DNA of 54,213 nt from Ectocarpus siliculosus (lineage: Eukaryota; Sar; Phaeophyceae; Ectocarpales; Ectocarpaceae): NCBI GenBank assembly GCA_000310025.1, contig FN649734.1, positions 3,440,644 through 3,494,856 on the forward strand, in the 5' to 3' direction. Numbering within the stretch: position 1 is the stretch's first letter; every line of letters starts with the position of its first letter. The position numbers and the translations under genes were made by a program. A model generated the notes under the pieces. That model saw only the letters and a program-made list of their open reading frames with translations. It did not search any database and was not told where the DNA came from. Below are positions 34,709 through 47,500 of this stretch, in pieces.

Positions 34709-37700
34709 ATGCGTTCTACTGGACATCGTCGAACCTTCGAGCCGATTCTCGAGCGTGCCAAACAGAGAGCGAAAGATGGCCGGGCCTGCGTCGGTTTCAT
34801 GCACGCGGAGTTTCGCCGCACGTCGGCACGGAGTTCCGCCGCACCTCATCTCGCTTTGTGGCTCTCTACCCTCTTGTACCCTCCACCATTGGCCATCAGG
34901 TCAGTGACATGACAACTGTGGCAGTGGTATCGGATCACAATCGGCCCAGGCGATGGCGTCCGCCGCCTACCCTCCCGGCGACCCGCTGTGTATTCGACCT
35001 GATCGACACGACAACTCCGGCACTGGTCGTCAAGAGAAAGCCCTGCGTTTACCCGGGGGCAGCACGACACCGTGAAGCGCTGAGGTGAGACAGCGGAGGC
35101 GGTGTGATTCTCAGATCCTGCTGCCACTGCAGCACCAGATAACGTCCTTCCTTCTGGAGATGTTGTTGAGGGCCTTCAGCAACAAACTCTCGTCTGGTAC
35201 CCCTGTATGCCGGAGAACGCCCGTGTCCACTTCCACATGGTGTTCGAGACTGGGTGATACGTTGGTCATTTGCTTACGAAGCATCATCTGGAGGGAACAT
35301 TTGCTTCCGAAGCTGCGTCCGGAGGGAACACGACAGGATAGAACATGTCGGCACATTTCTTGTGCCTCCTCGACGCTTGTACGGCGTGCGCGTACGTCTC
35401 TCACCGCGTTGATACCATGGGTTGCATCAGCTATATTTGTTCACTATCCGAGAGTAGCACCAGTTGAGAGAGGTGCAGTAGAACAGCGTAAGAGATAGAG
35501 AGTGAATGACACACAAGAAGGCAGGCAGAGACAAAGACATAGAAGACTGCCACACCCCTACTGATGTATGCATTTGGTTACATCCCAACGCCCCTAGTTC
35601 TTCAACTCCCCCGTAGACGGCGACATGTAGCCACCTCGCCTGACCCTGCCAGCAATTTGTTTTCATTGGTGGTGGCCTACATGCAGCTCATATTTCCCTG
35701 CCCCGAACTTATATTGGTTATGCGTAGACGCGCGAAGGTGCTCACCGCAACGGATCCTACCACCTTGGACATCAGAAGTGGCGATTTCTATAAAGACTTT
35801 GCCGCAGAGAGCAGACTCGCTTGTCTCGAGAGCAAAAAGGTGCGCACCGAACATCATTCCAGACTGAACTACTGTAGAGGATAACCCACTTTTGAGCGCC
35901 AGATAACCTCGTGTCTGTGCTTGGAATGATCTCCGGGAAACTCCTTTAATTATACATGGTTCGGGGTGGGAAGAGCGTTTGCCATGCCAACGATGCATCT
36001 GGTACTCTCGACTGGTTGGACGAACGTCGACCCCTTTGTTGTCTGTTCCTCGCGATGTGATTCGGGTAGAGTTATCTCGACAAACTACTTCTCCAAAGGG
36101 GTTAACGGAGGCTACCAATAGCAGTCAACGGGTATCATTCTCTAGACGTAGTTGACGCTATAGCCTACCCTTTCCCTCGTGGAACTGAACAGGAAATCAG
36201 ATCCTTCGATGAAGCGCGGGCGAAGGGAAGCGAAGGACAACCCTCTGGCGAACAGCGGCGGCAAGAGGTGGGTTATCCTTTACTTCCTCCATGAAAACAG
36301 ACTGTTGTGCACCCCTGATGAACTAGCCTTTGTGGGGATGGAAATTCTGCAGCAGAGCAACCTACGAAGTAACCCCCACCAGAAACTTGTAACTACAGCT
36401 GCGGTTGACCCAGTGCGTACGAGCAGAATATCGTTACCGAAACAGAGTTTGTCCTGTCCACCAGGTGTGATTGAACTTTACTACCACTAAACTTGTATAG
36501 AACCTTTTGAATGCACATCGCAGAATGATTGCTCCCAATGTAAGGACCTCTACGAAGGTTCGGCCCACGCTACACAATGGTCGTGGATGTCGTGCCAGGA
36601 GCGTACTTGAACACGCACGCCACACCGGTCGCCCTATACGGTAATCTACCACTGCCAACTTGGTCTACACTTCTTTTTTCAGCCTACGCCGGAGGCTTGG
36701 AGCCCAGACGCTGCCAAGCTCTCCGAGGCAGCGATGACTGCGGCCTCTCAGCCTGGAGGGCTTGGAACGGGGCCCCGCGTAACCTTGTCGGACACCTACC
36801 GCAGCTTCCGGGTACTAAACCTCGCCGAGAGAAACATCACAACGGTGAGAGGAACTTGCTGCCTTCGCCGTACACGGCTTGGGGGGCCTTCCGTCAGCTC
36901 TGTGTCTTTCTGGTTCGGCTTCGATTCGCGGACCCTTTCAAACCTCGGGTACTATGTATCCGTTTATCATCGAAGTGAAACTGGGTTCGCGCCGTTACCG
37001 AGGGTCTAATGCTGACTGATCTGAACACCAGGCGCGTGGGCATCAACTGCGGCAACAAGAGGTAGGTGTGATGAGTGTCGCTGTAGCAAAGTTGAACAAA
37101 CGCCCGGCACGGCAATCTCTTGCAGATCGACCCCGCCTTCGCGCACTTCGAAAACCTGACGGAGCTGGACTTGGGTCGAAACCGCCTCCGAAAGCTGGAA
37201 AACCTCCCGGAGGGACTCGTATCACTGTCGTGCGCAGCGAACGAGCTTTCCGGTGAGGACTACTCATGCGTGGTGGTGCAGGGCACAGGCAATGACGGCC
37301 GCAACGCGGTCGCGTTTTTTTGTTCCGAAATTCTCGCTGCGGTAACGAAACAAGCACTCCTCGTCGTTGAGGTTATTTTCAACCAACCGGATCTAGAGCG
37401 GACAGAGTTTAAGGCCGTGTTCGGGGTTTCCGAGAATAACCGCATAGGTTGCACTGCATCGTATGTTTGTTCTGTGAGAGACTACATACGTAGCAGGAAG
37501 CCAACCTTTCTTGTAAGTTGGTTGTGTCCTGCTTGCTATCTCGCTCGGTGAAAGTATGACGGAGTATGAGGTGGGCCCATGGCTGCACCTTGACATTTCC
37601 GTCGTTGGGGCGAGAGAGTTAGACCGAATCCGACCGCGTTTGGTATTTTTGTTGCCCGTTCCATTAGCCACGCGCACCGTTCAAGCTCTGGAGAAGCTGT

Positions 37701-40700
37701 CAATGTTGAATATATCGATTTTTTCGAATATATTCCGTATGATCTACACCCAAAACCACCACTAGGTCGCGCATTGGACGGCGTCACCGGACTGCCTCTC
37801 CTCTGCTCCTTAGACCTGTCCTTCAACAATCTAGAGGTGTATTCGCTCCTCCCGCCCCCGAAGGCCAACCTACCACGGCGGTGCCTCCCCAACGCCAGCG
37901 GCCACAACATCGGTGATCGACCAGCCCAACCAATCATTGACGGAGGCGACGGTGACGACGGCGTGCAGCGACAATTTCGCCGTCTCGAAGCACCGCCCCC
38001 GCTCGCAACGGGAGAAAAGTATATGCACTTCCAAGAGAAGTTCTCTTCCTTGGAGCACCTGGATATTTCGTGGAACTGCCTTTGCGACCTGGACCGGCTC
38101 CTCCACACCTTGATGCAAGTGCCGTGGTGCATAGAGAGTCGTCTTCGTGTAATGCTGGTCGTGTTATCGTCAGCCCTACTCTTGGGCACCATGAAAATAT
38201 ATTTCGATATCTCCCAATACGTTTTCTTCGGTGGAACACGTTAATCCGGTAATACATTGGGAGATGATTACAGCAAAAACCCGACCAAATGGGGGGGGGG
38301 GGGTGGAGACGGAGAATCACAACATGGCCACCATTGACTCCCAAAGAACGAAAACACAGAACGCTGCCTGCCCTCATCCCTGCCTGTCGCGTGCTGATGT
38401 GAACAGCCGGTGGCCATCGTGTTCGCGTCTGACCAGGTCGGGAAAACCCGCAGTCATTACCCTCCCTCCGCCTTCGCCCCCACTTCGCCGTCGTCTTTTC
38501 GCCACAGACCGCTGCAAGATAACCTTCGGCACCTCTTCCTAGCGGGAAACCCGTTCTGCCTCCTCCCGGCCTATCGCGAGAGGGTCTTGGGTCGAGGGTT
38601 CGGGCCTGGTTTGGTTGTGCTGGATGATCTACCTGTCAGCCCAGTCGAGTACCGCTCCGCCGCAGCAACTGTGGCTGCCGTGGAAAAGGCTCAGGAGTGT
38701 TGCTTAGACGGCGGACGTGAGAATGAAGATGAAGACCACAACAAACGTCCGCGGGGTAAAGGCTCTTTCGAGGCGGTGCACTTCCATGTGAAGGTATACT
38801 CATGTTTCTTTGCTTCCTCCCATGGTTCTTGAGGGTTGCATGTTGCAGAGAATCGCTGGTCGGTTCGGGCTATGCGGGCAGGGGCACGATGCGGGAAGGC
38901 TCCCTGACGCCGACATGGGGGCAAATAGTCCGCGACACGACGCGCATGTGGTAGGAGCATGCCTGTTTCACACCCAAACTACGGTTTCCCACGACCAACA
39001 AATGTCATCGTCACCAATTCATTGATTTCGCCGCTGCCAACCCCCTCACATGATGTTTCGACCGCACACACACCATGCTTGACCCGCCTGGATCCTCCTG
39101 TCCATCACCCTCCCTCCCCACCAAAACACGCACTCGGTGCTGATTTTTGCAACCACAACGTGTTCGTGGTGTACTGTTGAACGATCGCTGCGCGCACTAG
39201 CTGCTGCGGTTATCAGGCCTTCCGGACCTCGGCACCACTACTCCCGAACGCACCCGATCCACGGACAGCGCCGCCGTTGCTGCAACGCCTCCTGCCGCGG
39301 GTACAGGGAAGGCAGGAACGGTCCGGGGGGAGACGGCCGGTAACAGCGAGGAAAGAGGGGACGAGGAGGAACCACCGCTCCCGCAGCAGTGGGGGGACGT
39401 TGAGGTGGGAATGAATGATCGGCCCCTTTTGAGAAAGCCGGAACGGTTCCCGGTGTCAACCCGGAAGTTAGGCAATCCGCCTCCTCCGAGAAAGGGAGAC
39501 CTTCCACGATGTGTTTCGAGGCATGTTGGCCACGAGTATGCTAATGTTTCGGGGAGAACGTTGGAGTATTCCTCGAGCCCTCTTCTTCCCAGCCTCAGGG
39601 ACAATTCTACAAATAGTTTCACGTTCTATTTGTGGCTCCCCCCACATGTGTAGGCGCGTCTCCGAGCGAAGCCCGTGTTGTTGTGTTCAACCACGATCCG
39701 GTTCATGTTTCAGCCCTGACGTGCGCGCGCTTACTCTTTGTTCCGTCCGCAAGGCCGTACGCGATGCTGCCGTAACTAGAAGCGGCGGCCGTCGTGCTGC
39801 TGCCATACTCCTAGCCGCTGCTGCCATACTCCTAGTCGCTGTTGCCTTGGTGGCAGTGATGAAATCGTTGCTGCTGGTGCGTCCTGGGCTCGAGCCGAAC
39901 ACGAGATGGGCTCAGTGAAAGTAGCCAAACCCGCACGCTAACCAGGAAAATGTGATTGATGGGCCGGATGACTTACTGTCGAATGGGGAAACACATCTCA
40001 CCGTGTGTGTGTCTCGGTCTCTCGCTGTCTCCGCCCCTCTCTGGATTTGTTTCAGTTCCTCGTCCCAGGCAACAACCACAACAGCGACAACCACGACAGC
40101 CCTACGAGAACGGGATGGTTCTCCTGGGCTTCCGAGGTCGTCCCTCCTCCGACTGAAACCCCCGACGCCGACAACAATGACGGAGGGTCCGAGCAACCAC
40201 AAACCGAGCAAGAGACGGTCGATTCCACCGCTCCAGACTTTGGGAATGGTGGCACGCCTTGGGAAGTGTCCGTCGCACTTCCTCCTTCTAGGGAGATGCG
40301 GGACGATGTGCGATTCCATGGGTTGTGCGTCCTACTTTTCGTCGGGGACGACGAGCGCGAGGCAGAGGTAAGAGTGCTATAGAGTCTTGGCGACGCTGTT
40401 GTTGGTTTGTTTGATTGATGATTATACGTTATCGTTTTTTTGGCATTGGTGTTCATGTTCGGTATGTGCTGCTCTGCAAAACACATCGCCGAAGGCGCAC
40501 AGTCCCGTGTCCTCGCGGCGATCGTGCTGATATCCGCGTCGAGGAGGATCCTACGCTCGACTGATGCTCATATCTTCAAAACGGATAACCACGCCAACCA
40601 CCCGTCCACGACTGTCGTGCACCAAAACATGGTTAAACCATTAATCTTCTGTGTCCGTCCGAAGAGGCCAAAAATGGCAGCAAGGTAAAGACTCGGATGT

Positions 40701-42062
40701 TTCCCGTCCCTCCGGGTGTTCTTCGCCTGCTTTTGGGCGCTGAGCAGAAGAATCCGTCTGCGCTCAGACGTCCGTCCACCAACTCATCGTCAACTCATGG
40801 TGTGCCGGCATGTTTGATTTGTTTCCTCTAGACCTATATAGAATTGCAGTGTCTGAGCTGCAATGTCTGAGTGCGAAAAGCAATAAACTCCCCGTTTCTT
40901 ACGTTTTTCAAACGTGTCGCGAACACGTGCTTCGGGTCCAGGGAAAGGAGGAAACAGTCGAGGGAGACGCGTCACCACCGGCAAAAACAACAGAAGCGGT
41001 TAATAACGGGGAATTCGTTGGAGTTGTTGACGGTTTCAACTCAACGGACGAACCAACGCACCCCCCGGGAGGCGAAGGGCATGTCGAAGGCAAGCAAGGG
41101 CAGTGCGGCAGAATTTGGGGATTGGGTCAAAATCTTTGCGCGACATAATCAGGCTGCGAAGGAATACGTAAGAAGGATTTGATTTTTCGCTGTTGAAATC
41201 ATTGCGGATGTTGTGGTTTATAGCAAGCAAGAGTTTTTCGCCACTTATTTCCCCCCCCCATGACGAAGATTTCCAATGTTGAAACGACTAGGTAGCACCC
41301 ATTTCACATCTCCCTGCATGTCTTCCATCTGGTTGGTGCTAAAGGAGAGGCACAAGACCAGGAAAGAGTGAGGTCACAGATACTGCCGTCTCGGCGGCGA
41401 CGGCTCGCGGGACGCGGGCACCTTTCCCTGTCCGATTTCTTGGACCCCGCCTGGATGATGAAGGAGCAGCAGCAGCCCCAGCCCCAGGAACGGCAACAGG
41501 GAAGGGGTGAAGACGTGAAGGGAACGGAAGCGGTGGTGACAGCAGGTTTGTTGCCCGTCGCATGGTCAACACGGAGGGCCTCACATATATTGGACAAATG
41601 TTCAGCGAAGGCTATGGGTTTGCTGACCTAAACACAATCGTCGACCGTGGTCAGAGCTTGTTATTGGTGGTTAGGGTATTTCTCTAGTGTTTCCTCGTCC
41701 GGAAAGTAGCAGGGGCGGTAGGACTACTGGATTCAGTGGAAGCACGAAACGGTTGTGCGGGACTGAGCGTGCTAGCCCACATACACTTCACCGTCGTGTA
41801 TCTCGCCGAAAAACCACATACTTTCAAATAACCGAAGACGGGGAGGCCGGCGGAAAGACTGGAGCACCAGCAGGAATGAGGACCTTGTTTGGTGTCAACG
41901 GTGGAGACGCCGCCCCAGCCAAGATATCGGGAGAGTGCAACGTTGTGCTCGAGCCATGGGTGGTGGAAACGATGCGAGAAGGTATGTGTGCTTGTTCCGT
42001 ACCGGTACGGCTGATAGAAGGTGCTGGGCAGAGGTAAGAGCGGTCTTCTTCGTGAGAAATCC

Positions 42063-42094
<32 letters not shown>

Positions 42095-42913
42095 CGACCA
42101 CGACAATAAGGCCACGCAACATAGTGGACTACACGGTCGCGGAGGAAAATAAACGGCTGGATCCTTCTCGCCAAACAAGCTCATAAATATCGCGGGGACC
42201 GACCCTTGTTGCATCAATCCCGCTTCTGTGAAGGTGTCGCCCGTCGGAAGAGGGAACGGCTGGAGAGAAAAGAAGCGGCACGGGCGGAGGCCGAGGCGAA
42301 TGCTGCCAATGACCCCAAAGGAAAGAACGCCAAAGCGGCTGCTGCTGCGGCGGCTGCAGCGAAACTTCAAGAAGGAGACGACGAGGAGGAGGAGGAGGAG
42401 GAAGAGGAAATCGGGCCTTCCCCTTCCGCTAGAGCGGAGGTATGGAACGTAGTGGTTCGGGGTGTTCATACAACTTGGGAAACGTTTGCTACTGTCAAGG
42501 AAGGGGCGTAGGATTAGACGAACCCCATGGGCATCCCGCAACGATGCGTCGATCCAGTGGTCTGTCGTACAATCTATCATGGGTGGCATCGAGAATGGGT
42601 GTGGCGAGAAAATCGTGAGATCCACGGATGAAAAATAGTTGTCATCAACCTATCCTTGCCCGGTCGGTCAGAGATCCACATAGGACCGTTGTTTGTTATC
42701 ACGGGATCAATGGCAGCGTCAATCTAGAAGAGGGAACCGCCGGTGCAGTCTACTGGACCTGCCCCATCTCGTCTGATGTTCATCTCTGGACCCGAATTAC
42801 CACCACCTATGTATTTGCAGGTGGAAGTGACGCTTAACTCGGGCATGGCTTCGCTAGCGGTCGCCACCATCGGTCCGACTGCTGCTGTTCCTGCTGCAGC
42901 CGATGCCTGGTGA
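34709..42913 (+). CDS. Leucine-rich-repeat protein, LRRC43-like
   Basis: Well-supported exons: 36193-36267, 36683-36844, 37126-37252, 37766-37836, 38020-38118, 38407-38793, 39201-39404, 40056-40367, 40942-about 41082, 41380-41506, 41838-41981, 42234-42439 and 42821-42913 (TGA). Phases agree throughout and give about 715 residues. The repeats are visible: FRVLNLAERNI, NLTELDLGRNRLRKLENL, LLCSLDLSFNNLE, SLEHLDISWNCL, then a capping motif LRHLFLAGNPFCLLPAYRER followed by VVLDDLPVSP. Starting exon five at 38020 restores the 22-residue repeat spacing. After the repeats come a beta-rich segment (AVHFHVK/LLRLSGLPDLG), acidic linkers, a Lys/Glu/Ala-rich helix ending in nine glutamates, and a short C-terminus. 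The order LRR, GNPxxLxPxYR cap, VLDDxxVSP recalls LRRC43-type proteins; this is from memory. The 5' end is unresolved: an ATG at 34709 opens a frame to a CAG|GTCAGT donor at 34899, but linking it to 36193 is ambiguous. The donor of the 40942 exon is also weak. Confidence 0.72.
38849..38950 (+). other. Possible cassette exon in LRR gene
   Basis: A 102-base segment with a TTGCAG acceptor and a GTAGGA donor lies in the intron between exons 38407-38793 and 39201-39404. It is open in the correct phase (RIAGRFGLCGQGHDAGRLPD and on) and would add 34 residues without changing the frame. Skipping it gives a smoother beta-strand segment (AVHFHVK then LLRLSGLPDLG), so I treat it as optional or spurious. 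Confidence 0.35.
39798..39839. repeat. 21-bp tandem duplication in intron
   Basis: Two adjacent copies of a 21-bp unit (CTGCTGCCATACTCCTAGCCG) differ at one base and lie in an intron of the LRR gene. Confidence 0.85.
42062..42095. repeat. (CAA)n microsatellite
   Basis: A pure run of about eleven CAA triplets in the intron preceding the penultimate exon of the LRR gene. Confidence 0.95.
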
Positions 42914-44585
42914 AAGCTGCATGTAGTTGGGCCCTTCTGTCGAGTGCGTGCATGCCCCAACCAAGGAATCAAGAAACCTTGGACAAACCAACGCTGTTCA
43001 TCGGTAGTGGCGGGAAGGTGATACTGAATGTCTGTATGTAAGGAGAAAAAATTAGGGGACCGGTACACGAATGGTCCACGACAAATAACAAGTTCATAGG
43101 TTCGCGGACTAGGTTGGGATGTCCGTGGACGCCTGCGGACGTGTCCACCGCCCCCGTCCGCGAACGCGATCTTGAGACTTTGCCGGTTTGCTTTTGTGTA
43201 GACCGCCTTGGGACGCTTCGTGACAAAGCAGAGCACCGTGTTGCCATAACCTGAATCCTGACCTCGCCGTTTATCAGATGGCCGTGTGGTGGATGTAGAA
43301 GTGTTGGGGTTCAACTGTAGTTGATGCACACGGGGACTCATTTTTCTTGGCATCGTTGAGTACTGAAGTTTAGTGTACGGGGTGAGCTTCAGCTTCGTCG
43401 CATTTGGATTGGTACATCGCGTAGACACAAGTACCACGAGAGAGTCTCTAGATCCAGCAACACTGATGAGGGGGGCCAGCCAATCCCTAACCCGAAGTAT
43501 GTTGCATACCTGGTAAGCGCAACAGGGCATGACTCTGGATTGGAATCACCCCGCGTGGTGCAAGTTGTTGTTCAATTTTGCATCAAATCCTGCTGAAATC
43601 GCAGTTGTTTTGCCTGGATGCGTATGAAAAACGTGTTGATCACCCACTGGAGGTACTGGAAAACATGTCGCTCGGCGTCCGTTGAGGCCAATTGACATCA
43701 CGTAGGTAGATGTTCGGTCATCATGAACATATCACATATTGGAGTCCTGTAGGTCCAATCAGTACGCATCCATCTCGACTGCGTTGTCTACGGGCTACAT
43801 GTAGACGCCAACATTCACGAGCAGGTGCCCTTCGCTCGAGGAGGTGTCGTCGTCACTTCGTCGTTTGGGAGCAAAATGCCTAGACACAGTACCTCACAAA
43901 GGCACGAAGTCTTCCAGTACACCCATATCTACGGGTTATTTTTCTACGATTGCTGCAGATGTTTTCAACACAGCGCTTCAGCAAACACGATGCTGAACCG
44001 ATGAGTACGCCTGCCTGTATTGGTTCAGCTTGAGGCTGCCGCCAATAGCGAATATTCCCTTCCAAGATGGTCCAGACAAAATGTGGGCAAGTCGCGGGTG
44101 TACATACAGCACGGTATTTCGGAATAGACCTGTCGGTGCGTACGATCGCCGTATCTTCAATAAACTACAGTACACAAATGCATGTCCGAACAACTTGATA
44201 CATCGCAATCCCCGGAACAACACGAGCGTGAGATATCGGCCACACAGCAACAACGGCGTGACTCCGTGGCTCCTCTCAGTCTTGCGTACGGCTCATCCTT
44301 CGTACATTTCCGCCCCTCTCGAACTCGTTGCTCTCCGAGAGAGTGAAATGCCGCTTAGCCTGTTGAACAAGGTCGCCCTTCGCTCAACTGGCCCCATAGC
44401 TTGCAGAAACATCGATCGATTCCTTACCCGGAAAACCCGTGACCACTCTCCAGTGCGGAAAAAGACAACTGGACCAGCTCCGTACACCAAGTTGTGTCAA
44501 TATCTCCACGAACGCAACAGGAAAACGGCACGTTGCAGCATGAACGAAGACGACCTTTCGTTCGGATGGAATCGAGCTCAAGCGG
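42914..44585. other. Convergent intergenic region
   Basis: This lies between the plus-strand LRR gene and the minus-strand NTR gene, so it should hold both 3' flanks. A long minus-strand open frame (42724-43530) and a plus-strand one (44030-44956) cross it, but both overlap real exons antisense and show no domain. I saw no RNA gene or repeat. Confidence 0.6.
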
Positions 44586-47500
44586 TTAGCGACAACGGCG
44601 CTTCTCGGGACAACCGTCGTAGCCGCTGCTGCGGCACCACTTCCGAGGCCGGGTGGAACACTCCTCTCCCTCCTCACACGCGGCCGGGCTGTCGCAGGTG
44701 TCGGAGCAGTAGTACTTGCCGTTTCTGGCATACTGGAGGCACTCCTGAAAGGGTGATATCGCACACAAGATGTTTGGCACGTTCAAGTGCGCGATCGGAA
44801 GCAGTCGGACCAGACGCTATCATCGCGAAAGTGAATAGGACCAGGCACGTTTTGCCCTCTGCCTCCAAAGTAATGCTGCCTCAGGAAGATGGAAGCAACG
44901 CGGGCCGACGTTGCCCGCACCGCGCAAAGGAGCACGCGCGTGTCTTAATCGATTAATTGTGTCGTGATTCAACAATCAGCGGACTCTGCCGTCCAGATGA
45001 CAATAAATAGCTCGCCACTGCCGGCGCGAAAATAGACCTTGTCGGTGCGTGAGGAGTGAACGGTATCGATATGAAAAGACGTTGAGCGGTCGCCTGTCAC
45101 TGGTGATGAGCAGGCGGAATCAAGTTCCGATACATGAATTCCCCAAATAACCTTCGGATGACGGTCCTATTGAACACCCACGGGTCTATCCCGACTTTTC
45201 TTCCTAACTATTGAGGATATGTGGGATGTCACTTCTGTAGAGCCCTTTGCATAGGCGTAGCTATGGTCAACTTGCAATATATGTGGAATCCACCACTGCT
45301 TTTTCCGTCTTCCTTCGCGACAGCACACGGCCTCTCCTCAAACAGCCGTGGTTGCGACGGGACGCCCCCCGCCGCAAAACAATTAACCACTGGAGCACCA
45401 AACGTAACCATGAGAACCGTGTGGTTTGTGTTCATCTGTTCTTCCTCAACCGCGACGGGCGAAAAAAGGAAAAACAACGAACCTGAGTGTCATCACAGGC
45501 TCCATCGCAGTTTTCGGTCGCTTCGCAAGATGCCACGGGCGGGCACGGTGCGCGGATGCACGCAACCTCGGTCAGAACGCACGTCTCGTTGTCCGCACAC
45601 CGGTCCGGGTCGTCGCAGGTGTCCGCGCAGTAGTACTCCGATTCCAGTCCGTCTTCGTACAGCAGGCATTCCTGTAGCGTCGGTCGGGTCCACTAAAGGT
45701 TACGGGCTAGGTCTTGCAGGAGTTCATGCGTGGCGGTGTTGCGAAAAACGCCGTCTGTTTTTACGTCTCGGTGAACTTTCAAGAATGTCACAGGGGCCGT
45801 TTGGTTGGATTTCCGAGGACTATGCAACGATGGAGCGAAATTCGAACTACAGCAGTCGTTTCGGGCGCCTGTGCAGCCGAGCATGCATGCATCGCAGGGA
45901 GAACCGGCGCCAAGATTGTCACCAAAGCGTACATCGTCGAGCTTCAGTTTGCACGGTCAAAACCAAAGGACGCCGTCCTCCGCAGTTTGTTCCCGAATAT
46001 TGGTACACACGTACGCGCAAGGGCAAGGAAGACCACTCTCGCGCCGACGGCGCGGTGTCAGGTACAACGGCAACATCAACACGAAATGTACATGCATCGC
46101 CGACACGTTCTACACATGAAGGTTAGAGCGCGAACCTAGCGATTGGTCCCCCGGGTGCATGCACATAGGAGAGTGAGACTCCAGGATGGAACCAAAAACG
46201 GCGTGCCTTGCCCCGCCATATGGATATATGCGCCCAACGCGCATCATCTCGGTCACACATCTACAGACACAGGCATTTGTCAATCCCGGCAGGATGATCA
46301 CATACCTGAAACTCGCCGCACGATACGTCACATTCACCGCACCCGGCTTCCAGGTCGGCCTTCTCGTCATCCGGGACATCGCTCCAGACCCGCGCCAGAT
46401 CGCACAGGCCCACCGTCAGCTGGCCGGCCGTGCCGCCGCCGGTAGAATCGAACGGGTCGTCCCCGGCCGGGTAGAGGCCAAGGAGGTACTCCTCTCCGAT
46501 GGTGAGGTCGACGCCGCAGATGGCGCTGTTGCCTCCGGTGACAAAGCTGATCTCGTCTTGGCCGTCGACGTCACCGCTGTAGACAGCGTTCACCTGGACG
46601 GTGAAGGTGACGTCTTCGTTGATGTCCGTCTGCGCAGACCTGAAGGTGTGGAAGCAGACGGCGAATTGATTTTGTTGGTCTGGTAAAATCCCTTTACGTG
46701 GATCAAGAAAAATGCCGTAAACGCTTTTGGCGATACGTTTATGGGCGGCCTGAAGCAGGTGAACGCGGAGAACGCCGGAAGTATTCATGAGAGAACACGG
46801 GTAAAAACTACTTACACCTTTGTGGAGGTCAGGATATCGAATAATCAGGACGAACAGACACACGTAATTTTTTAAGGGCTCTGTGAAATGCGTGATAATT
46901 GATCACGGCCAAGGATCTATTGTAAACGCCACTGATTCCCAACAACTGCGAAGGGCCAACGAATTCAGGCTGGGAAAAGTAGTCCACGAACATTCGCCCA
47001 ACACTCTGCACCACCCTAGCTTGACTGAGTTCGCTCGGTCCCGCTTGGCATTCCTTGCCAAATTGCACCAAGGAAATAACCACCACAGTCCGGACTCCGC
47101 GCTCACCCAGAGTTGAGGGTACTGGGGTAACTCTTTTGTAGTAAAATGACTTGGACTTGACGTATAACTTAAGGTCGGTTACTGGTTTGACCTGGAATAA
47201 CTACTTCGGAGAGTAAACTATTCTATGTAGCATCATCGGTGTTGAGACATACGAAGTACTCGGCGGCAGCGCTACAGAGATTCCAATCGTACATAGGGAT
47301 GGGTAAGACAGAGACGCGATGCGTCCACGCAATGACAGTGAGTGGTACGCAACGCAACTTGTTGGTATGCATAGACTATATTTTCCAGAAGGAAGTGGAT
47401 CCTGGGCCAAAACGAACCTGTGAGAGAGCGGCTAAAGCTAAATCAAACTTAAGAAGCAAATGCGGGTGAACAATGTACTGACGGCTGTGTGGTCGCAAGC

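Noticed and set aside
35085-35498. Candidate LRR-gene exons in three different frames
   Set aside because: At 35110-35250 all three plus frames and one minus frame read plausibly and none fits both neighbouring phases, so no exon is called.
42724-43530. Minus-strand open frame of 268 codons
   Set aside because: It overlaps the final LRR exon antisense, has no recognisable domain and no splice partners.
45841-45960. Cysteine-rich minus-strand reading (GAGSPCDACMLGCTG) between NTR exons
   Set aside because: It looked like an extra exon, but no donor gives the needed phase 0, and direct joining of the flanking exons repeats the Gln/Glu-Cys pattern of the next junction.
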